A stretch of 64,000 nt of DNA from NCBI GenBank assembly GCA_025084515.1, contig JAJAGP010000015.1, positions 682,001 through 746,000 of the forward strand. The letters run 5' to 3'. Position 1 is the first letter of the stretch. Each line of letters begins with the position of its first letter. The position numbers and the translations under genes are program-made. The notes below the pieces were generated by a model that was given only the letters and a program-made list of their open reading frames with translations, had not been told where the DNA came from and searched no databases. Source of the DNA: Ancistrus triradiatus (lineage: Eukaryota > Chordata > Actinopteri > Siluriformes > Loricariidae). Shown one piece after another: positions 12,236 to 22,370 of the stretch.

Positions 12236-12490
12236 TTAGTGCAGTCGACTCACGGCTCCTTCGTCTCTGGTTCGATCCCGACCTCGGATTCCGCCTTTGT
12301 GAGGTTTGCATGTCCTCCCCGTGTCTGCGTGGGTTTACTCTGGCCACTCCGGTTTCCTCCCACATTTCAAATTGGCCCAATTCGAACGTATGACTAGTTT
12401 CAAAGTAACCTTGTGTATCGATTCAACCTTATCTGGCGCAAATAGTCATTGATGCTGAAAGCGACGTTAAATATAACCAAATTACCAAAC
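12236..12490 (+). mobile_element. V-SINE-like retroposon, diverged
   Basis: Head GTGCAGTCGACTCACGGCTC and B-box-like GGTTCGATCCCGACCTC, then the core GTCTGCGTGGGTTTACTC and a 3' part with GAAAGCGACGTTAAATATAA. The head resembles the minus-strand copy at 35160-35270 (GAGTCGACTGTGC), suggesting the same subfamily. Confidence 0.7.
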
Positions 12491-13129
12491 ATTAATTCAT
12501 GTTTCAGATATTTCTGAATACATTTTGTGCTTCAAAGTGATGTTTTAATGGTTTGTTTTTGTAAACTGATCAGAAGTACCTATAACAACACCAAATGACT
12601 ATGGTTGGTCGCCGTTGTGTAGGTGTTAGACAAAAAAAATCAAGCATCACGTGCAGATTGGAATAAACTTCCCAGACAGAAATACATGACTAAGCCTCCT
12701 TAATACCTCCCCAACCTGTCAGATATGGATCCTAGCAGTACTGAGTGAATTTGAGCACATTTTCCCATGCACTAGATGTGTAAACTCGGCTGTGATGTGT
12801 GTTTTAGATGTTCTTTTGTAGAATTATTTAAGTTTTGAATGGGATTGAGTTTGACTGTTCTTAGTGAGGAGACAAAGACTATCCTTTTACCATACCAAAT
12901 GCAATACATGCAATAACTGTCATGTGGGATGGGGGGGTGAGGGGTGACTCGGATGAAGGATGGCTCGTGCTACCAAAAACCCAGCCCCTGTGACCCAGAG
13001 GAACTCAGAAACCCACTTTCCAAATGAGTTCACCTGAGTTTCACCTTCTGAGTTTGTGAGTGCCTCTGGTCCACTGGGGCTTGGTCTTTGATCTGTCGTT
13101 GTGCAAGTAGACCAGGGGTGTCCCCGCAT

Positions 13130-13213
13130 GACGCGGTGGCTTAGTTGATTAAAGTTGATTAAAGCACCTGCCTAGTAAATAGGAGATCCTGGGTTCAAAT
13201 CCCAGCATTGTCT
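13130..13213 (+). pseudogene. tRNA-Thr(AGT) pseudogene with duplicated D-loop
   Basis: Matches eukaryotic tRNA-Thr(AGT) in order: GTGGCTTAGTTG in the D arm, anticodon AGT at 13174-13176 inside CTAGTAA, GGAGATCC variable region, and a perfect T arm CTGGG-TTCAAAT-CCCAG. It is 84 nt rather than about 74 because GTTGATTAAA is present twice in the D loop. The acceptor stem (GACGCGG with CATTGTC) has at least two mismatches, and the anticodon stem has a C-A mismatch. It ends exactly where the next SINE begins. A functional tRNA is unlikely; an alternative is a tRNA-Thr-headed SINE remnant. Confidence 0.8.
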
Positions 13214-13410
13214 TTCGTGGCCTAGCGGTTAAGGTACTGACTCTGGTCCAGAAGGTCCAGGGTTGAAATCCCTCCTCAGCCAAGCTGCCACTGTTGAGTC
13301 CTTGAGCAAGACCCTTAACCCACAATTGCTTGGATTGTAAGACTGTATCAATTGTAAGTCGCTCTGGATAAGGGCGTCTGCTAAATGCTGTAAATGTAAA
13401 TGTAAATGCA
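13214..13410 (+). mobile_element. tRNA-derived SINE, GCGGTTAAGGTACTG family
   Basis: tRNA-like head with A box GTGGCCTAGCGGTTAAGGTA and B box AGGGTTGAAATCC, a body with AAGCTGCCACTGTTGAGTCC and CCCTTAACCCACAATTGC, and a 3' tail GTCGCTCTGGATAAGGGCGT followed by CTGCTAAATG and (AAATGT)n. The tail is of the type shared with L2-clade LINEs in fish, which would explain its mobilisation. About ten copies lie in this window on both strands. Confidence 0.9.
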
Positions 13411-14099
13411 TGACATTAACCCCTTTGTGCCAATATACTTTCATCAGACCCATTTTACACAATACTGCACCTCTAAGTTAAGAACTTACAGTCTGGTCTT
13501 GTACTACTTTAAGATCATGTCCTGTTACTGAGGGAGCTTACATATTATTGCATATGCTGCAGTTTTCCATAATTGACTGACATGTTGTATTAGTGTTTAT
13601 GAAACATTCTGGGAATTGAATTTTCACCGTACTGTATATCTGCAGCACATTTTGAAGCTCGATGCTTCAGAGGCTCTAAATTAAGTGTAGCTTTGCCGTT
13701 TTTGCCATATTCTGTAGTGTCGCTAGAGGATTTTCTGGTCTGCTTGGTTTTAATTATTGCGTGGTTTATTCAGATTGTGACCGTAACGCTACTTATCTTT
13801 TTAAGCATGCATATAATGACTTGGGTTGTGGTTTGAAGACGTTCTAGATGTTGGTACACAGTTCCTCTCCTTCCATTTCCTGCTGCAGCAGGCTTTAGTG
13901 TAGAGCAAAACCCACGGTGATTTGTTCTGTGATTTGTTCTGCTGGTTTATTTGATCTTCCTGAAGTAATGGATCCACCAACAGCATATACTGCTCCCACT
14001 GATACTCCTCGCTCCATATCATGAGCACTGGCGTGTATTTGATTTTAATCATCTTGCCGCATGCAGCCATGACTGCGCGCCGTGACGAAGCAGACACGA

Positions 14100-14510
14100 G
14101 TCCTGGCGCTAAGTGCCGCCGAATAAGCAGCCTCGGTCATTCCCTGTCTGCTCCTCGGTCCCCTGGGGAAATATTAAGGGCCCTAGACTGGAACCAGGAG
14201 TCACTCCATCCCCCAGTCCACACAGTAGAGCCTGGGGTCAAATCCAGTGCCCAGACAGTCTTACCCCTGACCTCTGTCTGGCTCAAGGCTCGGGGTCAAA
14301 CTGAACAGCTGATAAAGACAGTCTCCCCGCCCCTCGACCTGTCTGCTTGTAAACACACACGTGCATCCCCGGGCCGTTTGGCTTGGCGGTGGCAGTAGAC
14401 ACGCGCACACGCCACATCATCTGAGTCCCCCAACCTCCATGTGCTGTCAGTCAGTTCCCTGCCCCCATCTTCCTCAGCACGGTACCCACACCTCATTCAC
14501 AAAGCAATGT
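14100..14510. other. GC-rich block with a 58-bp tandem duplication
   Basis: GC-rich single-copy DNA. Two diverged units start at 14234 and 14292. Each begins GGGGTCAAA, continues to AGACAGTCT and a C-rich run, then GACCT and TGTCTG. GGGTCA and the inverse TGACCT (14268-14273) are nuclear-receptor half-sites. A 125-codon frame overlaps but has no splice or start support. It is possibly a regulatory element. Confidence 0.4.
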
Positions 14511-14574
14511 TACACTGTCAATGAGAAATACGTATTTATGTATGATAATATACATTGAAGGCTTTATAAAATAT

Positions 14575-14695
14575 ATTTGTGTATATATATATGCGTGTGT
14601 ATACATGTGCAGTAACATATACTACACATGTATGTGTGTATATACTGTATATACTGTATATACTGTATGTGTGTCTGTGTGTGTGTATATATATA
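14575..14695. repeat. TA/TG-rich tract with TATACTG minisatellite
   Basis: Mixed TATA, GTGT and about three units of TATATACTG between 14639 and 14668. It abuts the pogo-like element at its TA target site. Confidence 0.85.
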
Positions 14696-15125
14696 CCGTA
14701 TTATCCGGGCTGTAAAGCGCACCAGGTTATAAGGCTTCCTCCACTTCCGTATCATTGATTCGTTAATGTTGAATTCTCTCACAGCTGCTCTATGGCCATG
14801 TTGTACTGCGTGACTGATAGCGTTGTGTTTGAAATCCGCTTCGAAAATGAATGAATGAATGCACGTACCCTAATGCTGAAGCACATACCGTATTACTCAG
14901 TGATGTTTCCTGACTACGGTGGCCGTGAGCTTCGTAACCTACCAAGACCGTGCTAAAACATTTTGACAGATTTATGAGCACCGTGTACCATCTACAATCG
15001 GTTCTAGGTCAGAAGGCTCAACCAGAATTAATTCATACATTAGACGCACCGCATTTTAAGGCGCACTGTCGATTTTTGAGAAAATTAAAGGATTTTAAGT
15101 GCGCCTTATGGTCCGAAAAATACGG
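14696..15125 (-). mobile_element. pogo-like transposon, internally deleted
   Basis: TA-flanked element whose right end is GTGCGCCTTATGGTCCGAAA followed by AATACGG; the left end CCGTATTATCCGGGCTGTAA is its decayed inverse. A minus-strand fragment reads VREFNINESMIRKWRK, the HTH region of pogo/Tigger-type (CENP-B-like) transposases. Nearly all of the remaining transposase is missing. It shares most of its length, inverted, with 26697-27195. Confidence 0.85.
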
Positions 15126-15137
15126 TATATATATATT

Positions 15138-15306
15138 AACACTTTCTTACATGGCCTTGCTCAGTACTGTTTGGATTTTGACACATAAACACATATATAT
15201 ATATATAGATAGATAGATAAAATACAATTTATATATATAGAATAGAATCTTTATTGTCGTTATACCAAAGGTAACAGTACTGAGCAAGGCCATTTAAGAA
15301 AGTGTT
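15138..15306. repeat. 34-bp inverted repeat around a TA/TAGA tract
   Basis: The arm at 15138-15171 (AACACTTTCTTACATGGCCT...) is the inverse of 15273-15306 with one mismatch in 34. The ~100-bp spacer holds (TA)n, (TAGA)4 and AATAGAATCTTTATTGTCGT, a phrase found in fish retroposon tails. It starts 11 bases after the pogo-like element. Confidence 0.9.
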
Positions 15307-15332
15307 AAATGGAAAATGGAAAATGGAAAATT
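15307..15332. repeat. TGGAAAA heptamer repeat
   Basis: Three to four tandem copies of a 7-base unit directly after the inverted repeat arm. Confidence 0.85.
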
Positions 15333-16374
15333 ATTTCCATTTCTATTCCCTATAAATGGCAAGTACTATTAGTGAACAGGTGAATACAGTTCCATTTCAG
15401 ACATTGTCTATATGTATGAGTGCCTCAAATGGTTGAGTAAAGAAAATGCATGTAAATAAATTATTGCTGTTAGTTATGTTTATTTTACATCCCTTATGTA
15501 TAGTGTAAGATAGATTATACAGTTCTGGGCTGCTCAATACTTGTGTACTTGTGTAGCACCATACTATTTACACGCATCAGTATCAAGGACGGCATCATCA
15601 TCCATTTAGAGATATAAACACAATTTATAAGTACATGTCTGTATCTGTATTGTATACAGTATAGCTTTATTTTTCTTTCACAATTTTCTGTATATATCTT
15701 CATGTTTTAATTAGTTATGATTATTTTATTTTGTATTGCATGTGTACAGCTGCAACCCTGATTTCCCACCTGGAGGGAACACTGATGTCAGTTGGCGCCC
15801 TATATATTTAATCTAAATTTAGACCACTGTGTGTCAGTGGAACAAATCAAATTGGGATTTCCAAAGAAATAGTAACATTAATAAAGTTTTTTTTTACATT
15901 TATATATAGCTCTATTTAATCTGTTCAGATTTTGTTTCAGACTTATGCTTTGTGCTACATTTTACATTTTAGATGTTTGCAAACTATATTAGAGCAAACT
16001 TATCTCCATTAAATATCACTTTCTGATTCTTCCCATGCTAACAAAGATGAACGGAGAATTAAAATTTGAACTGGTTGTCTTGCTTTTTGCTCAGTTTTAT
16101 TAAAATGATGATATTTCAAAATAATTATTATTATTGTTCTAAAATATCATAAAAACAAGTTCTGATAAATGTTATACATTTAAATTTACACATTTCATAG
16201 CAGTGTAATTGAAAGAATTCTGTTTTCCAAAAATTAAACAGCATTTTGTCATTAAAATGTTAATCAATAACACATGTTTTAGCTGTACTGTATAAACAGG
16301 GAGGATCTGCTCTAATAAATGCAGAGCCAATCAACTTTATTCAAATGTTTTGTTTGTTTGTTTTCTATTTTTAG
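15333..16374. other. AT-rich non-coding stretch
   Basis: No repeat family and no supported frame. It ends in a T-rich polypyrimidine tract that forms the acceptor of the candidate exon at 16375. Confidence 0.4.
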
Positions 16375-16502
16375 GCGGTATGAATGCCCAGGTGATTTCT
16401 TGATGGTGTGATCTTTAGGCCACAACAGCATGAGGATCTTATCTAAAGATGTTTTACTGGCAATAAAATCTTTTCGGAATGGGGCTTGTTCCTTTTGTAC
16501 AG
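16375..16502 (+). CDS. Candidate first coding exon of an unknown small gene
   Basis: Bounded by a strong acceptor (T-rich tract ending TTTTCTATTTTTAG) and a consensus donor (CAG|GTAAGTAT). All three frames have stops in the 5' half, so translation could only start at ATG 16430 (context CAACAGCATGA), giving MRILSKDVLLAIKSFRNGAC plus SFCT and one extra base. That phase joins correctly to an open exon at 19126-19358 and would give a 101-residue protein. A short upstream ORF starts at 16380. I recognise no family; a non-coding RNA exon is an equal alternative. An upstream exon must exist because this one has an acceptor. Confidence 0.4.
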
Positions 16503-16625
16503 GTAAGTATTTGGAACTAATTCTATAGCACTTTTAATAAACCTTTTAAGCTGTTATTAAAAATGTATGTAATGTATTAATTGTAATTGCTTCAAATTGA
16601 ATCGATTTAATTTCATTATATCTGA

Positions 16626-16863
16626 TAGGGGTGGGACAATAAACCTATATAATGAAGGTTAACTAATTCTAGTGTTAACATTAAGTTGTACTAGTATAGC
16701 TGGAGACATTTTGTGCAGGTGCACTAAAAATTTTAAATCAGTAATCAACGGATGACTTGCTAACACAAACAGTGTCCAGAAAAAATCTTATATATGTTTA
16801 ATATTTTATCATATTGGGTTGTAGAGTTACCATGCAGCAAAGTTTCATATTGTTTCACCCCTA
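16626..16863. mobile_element. hAT-type MITE, family B
   Basis: Starts TAGGGGTGGGACAATA and ends TATTGTTTCACCCCTA, inverted copies of each other, flanked by a perfect 8-bp duplication ATATCTGA (16618-16625 and 16864-16871). 238 bp, no coding capacity. Its outermost bases match family A, but the interior differs. It lies in the intron of the candidate two-exon gene. Confidence 0.9.
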
Positions 16864-17561
16864 ATATCTGATATTGGGAAATATTGTACATAATGAAATA
16901 AGCAAAATGGTGTGCATTATTTTCTTCTTGCTTGAACAATAAAACTTAAACCTGACATCATCTCTTGTTGGCTTTTTCTTTTTCATATTGCAAATCAGAG
17001 CTGTAAGTATTCAAGTCATAGAAAAAAATGGTCAATTGGAATGCTATTCAACTTATTCAACTAGAAATGCTTATTTTTAGGAAAAGGTTGGCAGGTTTTT
17101 CCTTTAGAATAAAATCCCAGGTAGTCAGCAGGTCATTTCTCAATCAAGGTAAGGGTGATTTTCTCCAGGATGTTGAAAATGTTTAAAACATGGTCATGTG
17201 GTTAAAATCTGTGCAGTGTTTTTTGCATGAAAAGGTAGATACTATAAAGTCTAATAATATAATATAAATAAAATAACATATAACCCTTCTGATGTGTTTG
17301 AATTGGTTTTCCTTGCTTAGCGTACATGGTCATATTTGCCCAGGTTCAATTGTTGCATTACCTCATAAGCAACTATTTTCCTAATCATTTTTAAGACTTA
17401 CACGTCCTTTTAATCCCATCTGATGGGTCAGATCTGACTGGAACACCACAGGAATTAGAATATTCAACCAGTTAGATGAGAGAAACCATAGTCAAGATGA
17501 TTAAGGAAAATACCACATTAGCCAAAATAGACCAGAACACAACAGGATGGTTAATATTTTG

Positions 17562-17755
17562 TGGATAGACATTTAGCAGATGCCATTCTCCAGTGACTTA
17601 CAAATAATACAGTCTTAAATGGTACAGTCCAAGCAGCTGAAAGTCACGGACCTTGTTCAGGGGTCAACAGTGGCAGCTAGGCAGAGCAGGGAACACCTTC
17701 AACATATTGGTCAGTAGTCCAGTACTTCAACCACTGTGCCACTACTACCCTATTT
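17562..17755 (-). mobile_element. tRNA-derived SINE, diverged
   Basis: Minus-strand copy of the family at 13214: tail GACATTTAGCAGATGCC, body CAACAGTGGCAGCTAGGCAG, head AGTACTTCAACCACTGTGCC. The B box region is degraded. Confidence 0.75.
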
Positions 17756-18282
17756 AATGTAGGACATTTCTAAATAACCAAATATTCACCTTTATGCACT
17801 ATTAAATAACCCTAAGGAATATAAGCACATGCACCCCTGGTTCACTTAGTCCATATGGTCAATATTCTAGTACCTAACCATGGTACCACAACTGCCCTAG
17901 ATGGTAATATTGATGAATTGATGAATATGAATTCTGTATAAAGTTTGTTGCAGATATGCAGTTCTATGTAAAGGTTTGGGCAACCAAAGTAACACAACAT
18001 CTGTAGCAAAGAAACAAAAATAAAATACTTCTGCACATTCTAATGAACCAATATCAAGTCCTTTTAGTTTACAAAACAGAGACTTTACAAAAAATCTTTT
18101 GCATGCTGTAAGGGTTGTGTTAGAAAGTCAGCAAAATGTAATTTAACCAGGGCTAGCCAGACTTTTGTATAAAATTCTAAAAGGCATTTACCTGTACTCA
18201 CATATACAGAACATATATCCATTTCAGAATCCATTAAAGAATATCCATTTTCGTTTAAAAATATATTTGAAACAGTTTGCAG

Positions 18283-18611
18283 TAGGGGTGTGACATATGC
18301 GATATTTTATCGTATCGTGATAAATTTTGTTATTGTGTTGGACAGATCTTTTCTAAGCAGATCGAGGATATTGTCAGTGCTTAAAGAACAACGGCCAAAT
18401 TCACGTTTCATTATAAAAAGTGCAATTAGTTGTGTTTAATTGGATGAAGTGCAGCACATTTTGAATATAAATCACTTTACTAAGTATGGGAGAATATTTG
18501 AATAGCAGTTTTTAAGAATCTGTCACTACTGATCACGTGAAAAATATCGTGTGTTGTCAAAATGTCTTCAATTATCGTGATATAATATTTTTACCATATC
18601 ACCCACCCCTA
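18283..18611. mobile_element. hAT-type MITE, family A (long copy)
   Basis: Begins TAGGGGTGTGACATATGCGA and ends TACCATATCACCCACCCCTA. It is flanked by a perfect 8-bp duplication GTTTGCAG (18275-18282, 18612-18619), which also fits the nTnnnnAn hAT preference. The interior is rich in ATCGTGATA-type words and shares its core with 2729-2932. 329 bp, non-coding. Confidence 0.93.
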
Positions 18612-18679
18612 GTTTGCAGGCACTTAACTGCATGAGGGGCACAATGTCTTTTCGAGTCTTTACAAATTTCGAGTTTGAA

Positions 18680-18900
18680 GTTTCCCAATGCCTTTATGGG
18701 TTTCTTCTGACATCCTAAAGATATGTTAGGTCAATTGGTGTCTCTAAATTGGCCCAGTGTGAGTGAGAGCGCGAGTGATTGAGTGTGGGAGTGTGGGTGT
18801 GTGCATGTGCCCTGCAATAGACTGGTGCCCTGTCTAGGACTGTCTTGTGCCCTGTACTGCCCGTTATGCCGCAGACCCTGAATTGGATTAAGCAAATATA
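18680..18900 (+). mobile_element. V-SINE-like 3' fragment
   Basis: Keeps GTTAGGTCAATTGGTGTCTC, the GTGAGTG-rich middle, ATAGACTGGTGCCCTGTCTA and the end ACCCTGAATTGGATTAAGC. The tRNA-like head and the core are lost or unreadable. Confidence 0.7.
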
Positions 18901-19125
18901 GTTTAGTATATGTATATGTACATATACATATACTAAACTATATTTGTGAAGCTGTTTAATATCAAAGGTACAAACTGGCCTGCTTTCATTTAAATACATT
19001 CAGGCTTTTTCTACCCTGCTTGTATCAGTACTGCCAAGTTTTGCGTCGTAACAATAGTTAGTAAAACTACATTCAGCAGCCCTGATGCATCTTGACCTGA
19101 TTTGTGGTGATCCTGCTTTCCGCAG

Positions 19126-19358
19126 AGCGTACAGACGCTGCTTCAATGCCTCCAGCACACTTCAGTGCTTACACTCAAACTTGCCCCTTGTGTCGAGGAC
19201 CCCCCTCCTCCAAATCCAGCCTGTCTCTAACATATCCTGACCTGGAGCACGGCTCTGGCCTGAAAACACTGAGCAGCAGAGATTATCCTCCTCTGGGCAG
19301 GGTCAGTGGAGAATGGAGGGGTGTCAGGGCCACCCATGGAGCATCCAGTGGGCCGTGA
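19126..19358 (+). CDS. Candidate terminal coding exon of the unknown small gene
   Basis: Follows a moderate acceptor (CCTGCTTTCCGCAG). If joined to the exon ending at 16502, the split codon G|AG encodes Glu and the frame stays open for 76 codons to TGA at 19356-19358. The segment is GC-richer than its surroundings and repeat-free. The joined product would carry two CxxC pairs, CSFC and CPLC, about 21 residues apart, as in small zinc-binding folds. No signal peptide or membrane segment is visible. The first AATAAA noticed downstream is near 19971, inside transposon-like DNA. Phase and openness could be chance; no family recognised. Confidence 0.3.
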
Positions 19359-19965
19359 GATGGCCCCATACACACTCTTACCAAGCATGGCAGATTCTCT
19401 TACGCTCTCCAGCGTAAAGCCAAACAGCACAGAGATTTTTTTTCTTGAGCATTAGGGCTGAAGCACTCATTCCACCCACCCTGCCCTCAATACAGATATG
19501 AAGCCTTGAATAGATCAGTCTGGACAGACATTGCACAATTCCTCTTAGCAATTCGAATCCTGGGTTTTTTAGGGAAGAAGCGAGAAGTATTAGCATTGTT
19601 TAATTTAAGAGCTTGGTAATAGCCATGCCATGAAATAGAAGGTGGTATATAATTATCATATTGGTTTAATGCCAATTTGTAGCATTTAATCATTTATAAA
19701 ACTTGCAATACAGTCTAGCCTCCATATCCAAGAGGGGATTGGTACCAAAATCTGCAGATGTTTAAGTCCCTTCTATAAAATGGTGTAGCATTTGCATATA
19801 ACTTACACACATTCTCTCGTATACTTTAAATCATGGCTAGATTACTTATCATACCTAATAATACGTAGTACAATGTAAATGCTATGTAAATTCAGCTGTA
19901 CATTGGTGAAATTGCTCATAATGCAATCTGGTCGTAGTCTGACAACCATATTATATACACTCATT
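19359..19965. other. Non-coding stretch after the candidate exon
   Basis: No repeat family or splice-bounded frame seen. It would be 3' untranslated or intergenic sequence if the candidate gene is real. Confidence 0.3.
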
Positions 19966-20164
19966 GACAAAATAAAGCACCAATAGGTACACTACACAAA
20001 ATAGCCTCTGAGAGCCTTTTTATAGGGCAGCAGGATAAGCACTTTTACACCCTCTTGTGGCAAGACCCAGTATCTAATCAGAGCACCTGTAATAATTTAC
20101 ACATTAACTGCATGCCCAGTTTTGCAGGAATCCGACATTTCTATCTGGGTGTCTTATTTTTTTT
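19966..20164. repeat. Possible transposon end, unassigned
   Basis: Starts with ACTCATTGACAAAATAAAGC after TA-rich DNA, a phrase that resembles Tc1-type ends in fish. No inverse partner is present in the window. It is cut off where the next Tc1 relic begins. Confidence 0.3.
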
Positions 20165-20725
20165 TAGGTTGGAGTTTACCGGTGGAAAATTCAGTTGGTT
20201 GGACATGATTTGGAAAGACACACACCTGTCTATATAAGGTGTCATGGCTAACATTGCATATCAGAACAAAATCCAAGCTATGAGGAGGAAAGAACTGCCT
20301 GTAGAGCTCAGAAACAGGATTGTGTTTAGCCACAGATCTGGAGAAGGCTACAAAAAAATCTTCTGCACTGAAAGTTCACAAGAGTGCAGTCGCTTCCATA
20401 ATTCTTAAATCGAAAATGTTTGGAACAACCAGGACTCTTCCTGGAGCTGGCTGCCCCACCAAACTAAGTAATGCGGACAGAAGGGCTTTGGTTAAGAGTG
20501 GTGACCAAGAATCCAATGGTCACTCTGGCTGATCTCCAAAGACCCTGTGTACGGCTGCAAGAAACTTCCAGAAGGTCAGACAGAGTGCAGAGTGGCCAGA
20601 CATAAGCCTCTCCTTAGTAAAGGACACATCAAAGCCTGTATGGAGTTATAAAAAATAGTACAAGGCCTCAAAATAACAAAATGTGAAAAAAGGGGAAAGA
20701 GTCTGAACACTTTCTGAATGCATTG
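20165..20725 (+). mobile_element. Tc1-like transposon, deleted copy
   Basis: Retains the promoter-side segment ending in ACCTGTCTATATAAGGT, then the transposase N-terminus: an HTH with KIQAMRRKELPVELRNRIVF, a second helix region and LPGAGCPTKLS. The catalytic half is deleted, and the sequence jumps from a GRVARHK-like point near 20610 to the right terminus TTTCTGAATGCATTG, followed by TA. The left terminus is also missing. Several frame breaks occur before 20532. Confidence 0.85.
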
Positions 20726-20727
20726 TA

Positions 20728-20985
20728 AGTGGTTAGTGCTGTCACCTCACAGCTCCCTCCCTCCTCAGAGTTTCCAGTCCAGGCTGTGTGGAGTTTGCAT
20801 GATGTCCCTGTTTCCAAGTGGGTTTATTTCATGTACTCTGCTTTCCTTCCACATTCCCTGCGTTTAGGTCAGCTGGCATGTCTGAAATGTCCCAGTGCCC
20901 AGCCACTGTATTCAATGCTGGTTTCAAACCTGGATAAAGTGGGATGGTTGCGGCAGGAAGAGGATCCGAACCCCATCTGATATGT
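20728..20985 (+). mobile_element. V-SINE-like retroposon
   Basis: Starts at the right TA of the Tc1 relic. Head GTGGTTAGTGCTGTCACCTC, core GTGTGGAGTTTGCATGATGT, later AGGTCAGCTGGCATGTCT and GGATAAAGTGGGATGGTTGC. Diverged but ordered. Confidence 0.75.
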
Positions 20986-21647
20986 GGATGAGATTTGAAC
21001 AGAGAGAGAGACTAGATGGCTAGGCTAAAATGCAATGCTAATACAGACACAAGGTAGAGGGACAAACAGACAGAGTGCTAACATGCTAAGCTATATGAGG
21101 GTTATGAGAATACAGAGGTAAAATACTATGCTATATGCTAACACAGTACATAAAACAAGAACAAGAGCAGACTTATTGTAACACATGAAAAACAAGAATA
21201 CAGGAGCCAGGAACAGGAACCAATTGACGAGGTAAGTGAGGTGAGATCCATCCAATAGGAAGGAGGGTTTAAATAGGAGAAACACCACAGGCTGTAATTA
21301 AGCAGCCTGTTATGGAAGGGAAAAGAGTCAAAAGAAAGCCATGTAGGATGATGTTGCTACCGGGTTGATTCTTCATGTTTATTCATGTATCATGTGATTC
21401 ACAGGTTCATTTCATGTTCAACTTAATAAAATCTACTTTACCCTTTGGTTGACATGTGTCATCATTTCTTTTAATGTTGGAAAAGAGTGACTGAAATTTG
21501 TTGTAGCTCAGCTTTTGCACCATGAAGACAAACTGAATGACAAAGGTTTTCGATTTTAAGTATCCACAAAATGATGACAAAAGTGTTTGTACAATATGTT
21601 CAAACTAGACATTTTAAATTAAAATAATTCTGATTTCTGTATGTTTA

Positions 21648-21825
21648 ATATTTTAGTCATTTAGCAGACCAGACACCCTTATCCAGAGTGACTTACACCT
21701 GATACATCTTACAATGAAAGCAATTGAGGGTTAAGCGCCTCAAACACCCAACAGCTTGGCAGAGGTCAGACTTGAACCCTGGACATCTTGGTCCAAAGTC
21801 CATACCTTGACCACAAAGTCCCATT
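21648..21825 (-). mobile_element. tRNA-derived SINE
   Basis: Minus-strand copy of the family at 13214: tail GTCATTTAGCAGACCAGACA and TTATCCAGAGTGACTTACA, body CAACAGCTTGGCAGAGGTC, B box (inverse) GACTTGAACCCTGGAC. Confidence 0.85.
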
Positions 21826-22370
21826 ATATAGCTTTTACCGATAGACATCGGCGCAAAGAAGCTTTAGAAAGAGCAGGCTCTAGTTCACTAACGAGCAGCC
21901 AGAAGACACAGTGGCATCGAAAAACTTCCTGAGATGTTGAAGAAACTTGAGAGGAAACAGGCTGAAAGTGGAAACCCAATCTCTGGACAGTAAGATTAAG
22001 CTTTGGAAGAGTTCTATTATAGCACCATAAAATGAAAAGGTATACAGAGCTGTGTAGAAAATGAAGAAGTAAGATGAAGCATGCTGTGAATAGAGTCATA
22101 ATCTGAGCATAAAAGAAGAGGAGTCTCTGCAATTAAGGTAGAATTATTCATCGTCATAGTCTAGATTTCTCCACGATCAAAATGAGTAATGACATCGGGG
22201 TAGTGCATCACGTTTAATGGAGTCATGGAGCAATGCTTACTTAACAAACCAAAAATGTTTTGCATAAATACTGAGGTGATCAAACAGACTATGGGGCCCC
22301 AGGCAAAGAGATGCATGGGGTCCTCCTGACTGTGTCCATGCTTGAACAGTATTCATCGTCATGTTAGATA

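Noticed and set aside
14021..14398. 125-codon frame
   Set aside because: Runs through the 58-bp tandem duplication in GC-rich DNA; the two units are read in shifted context and show no protein-level repeat.
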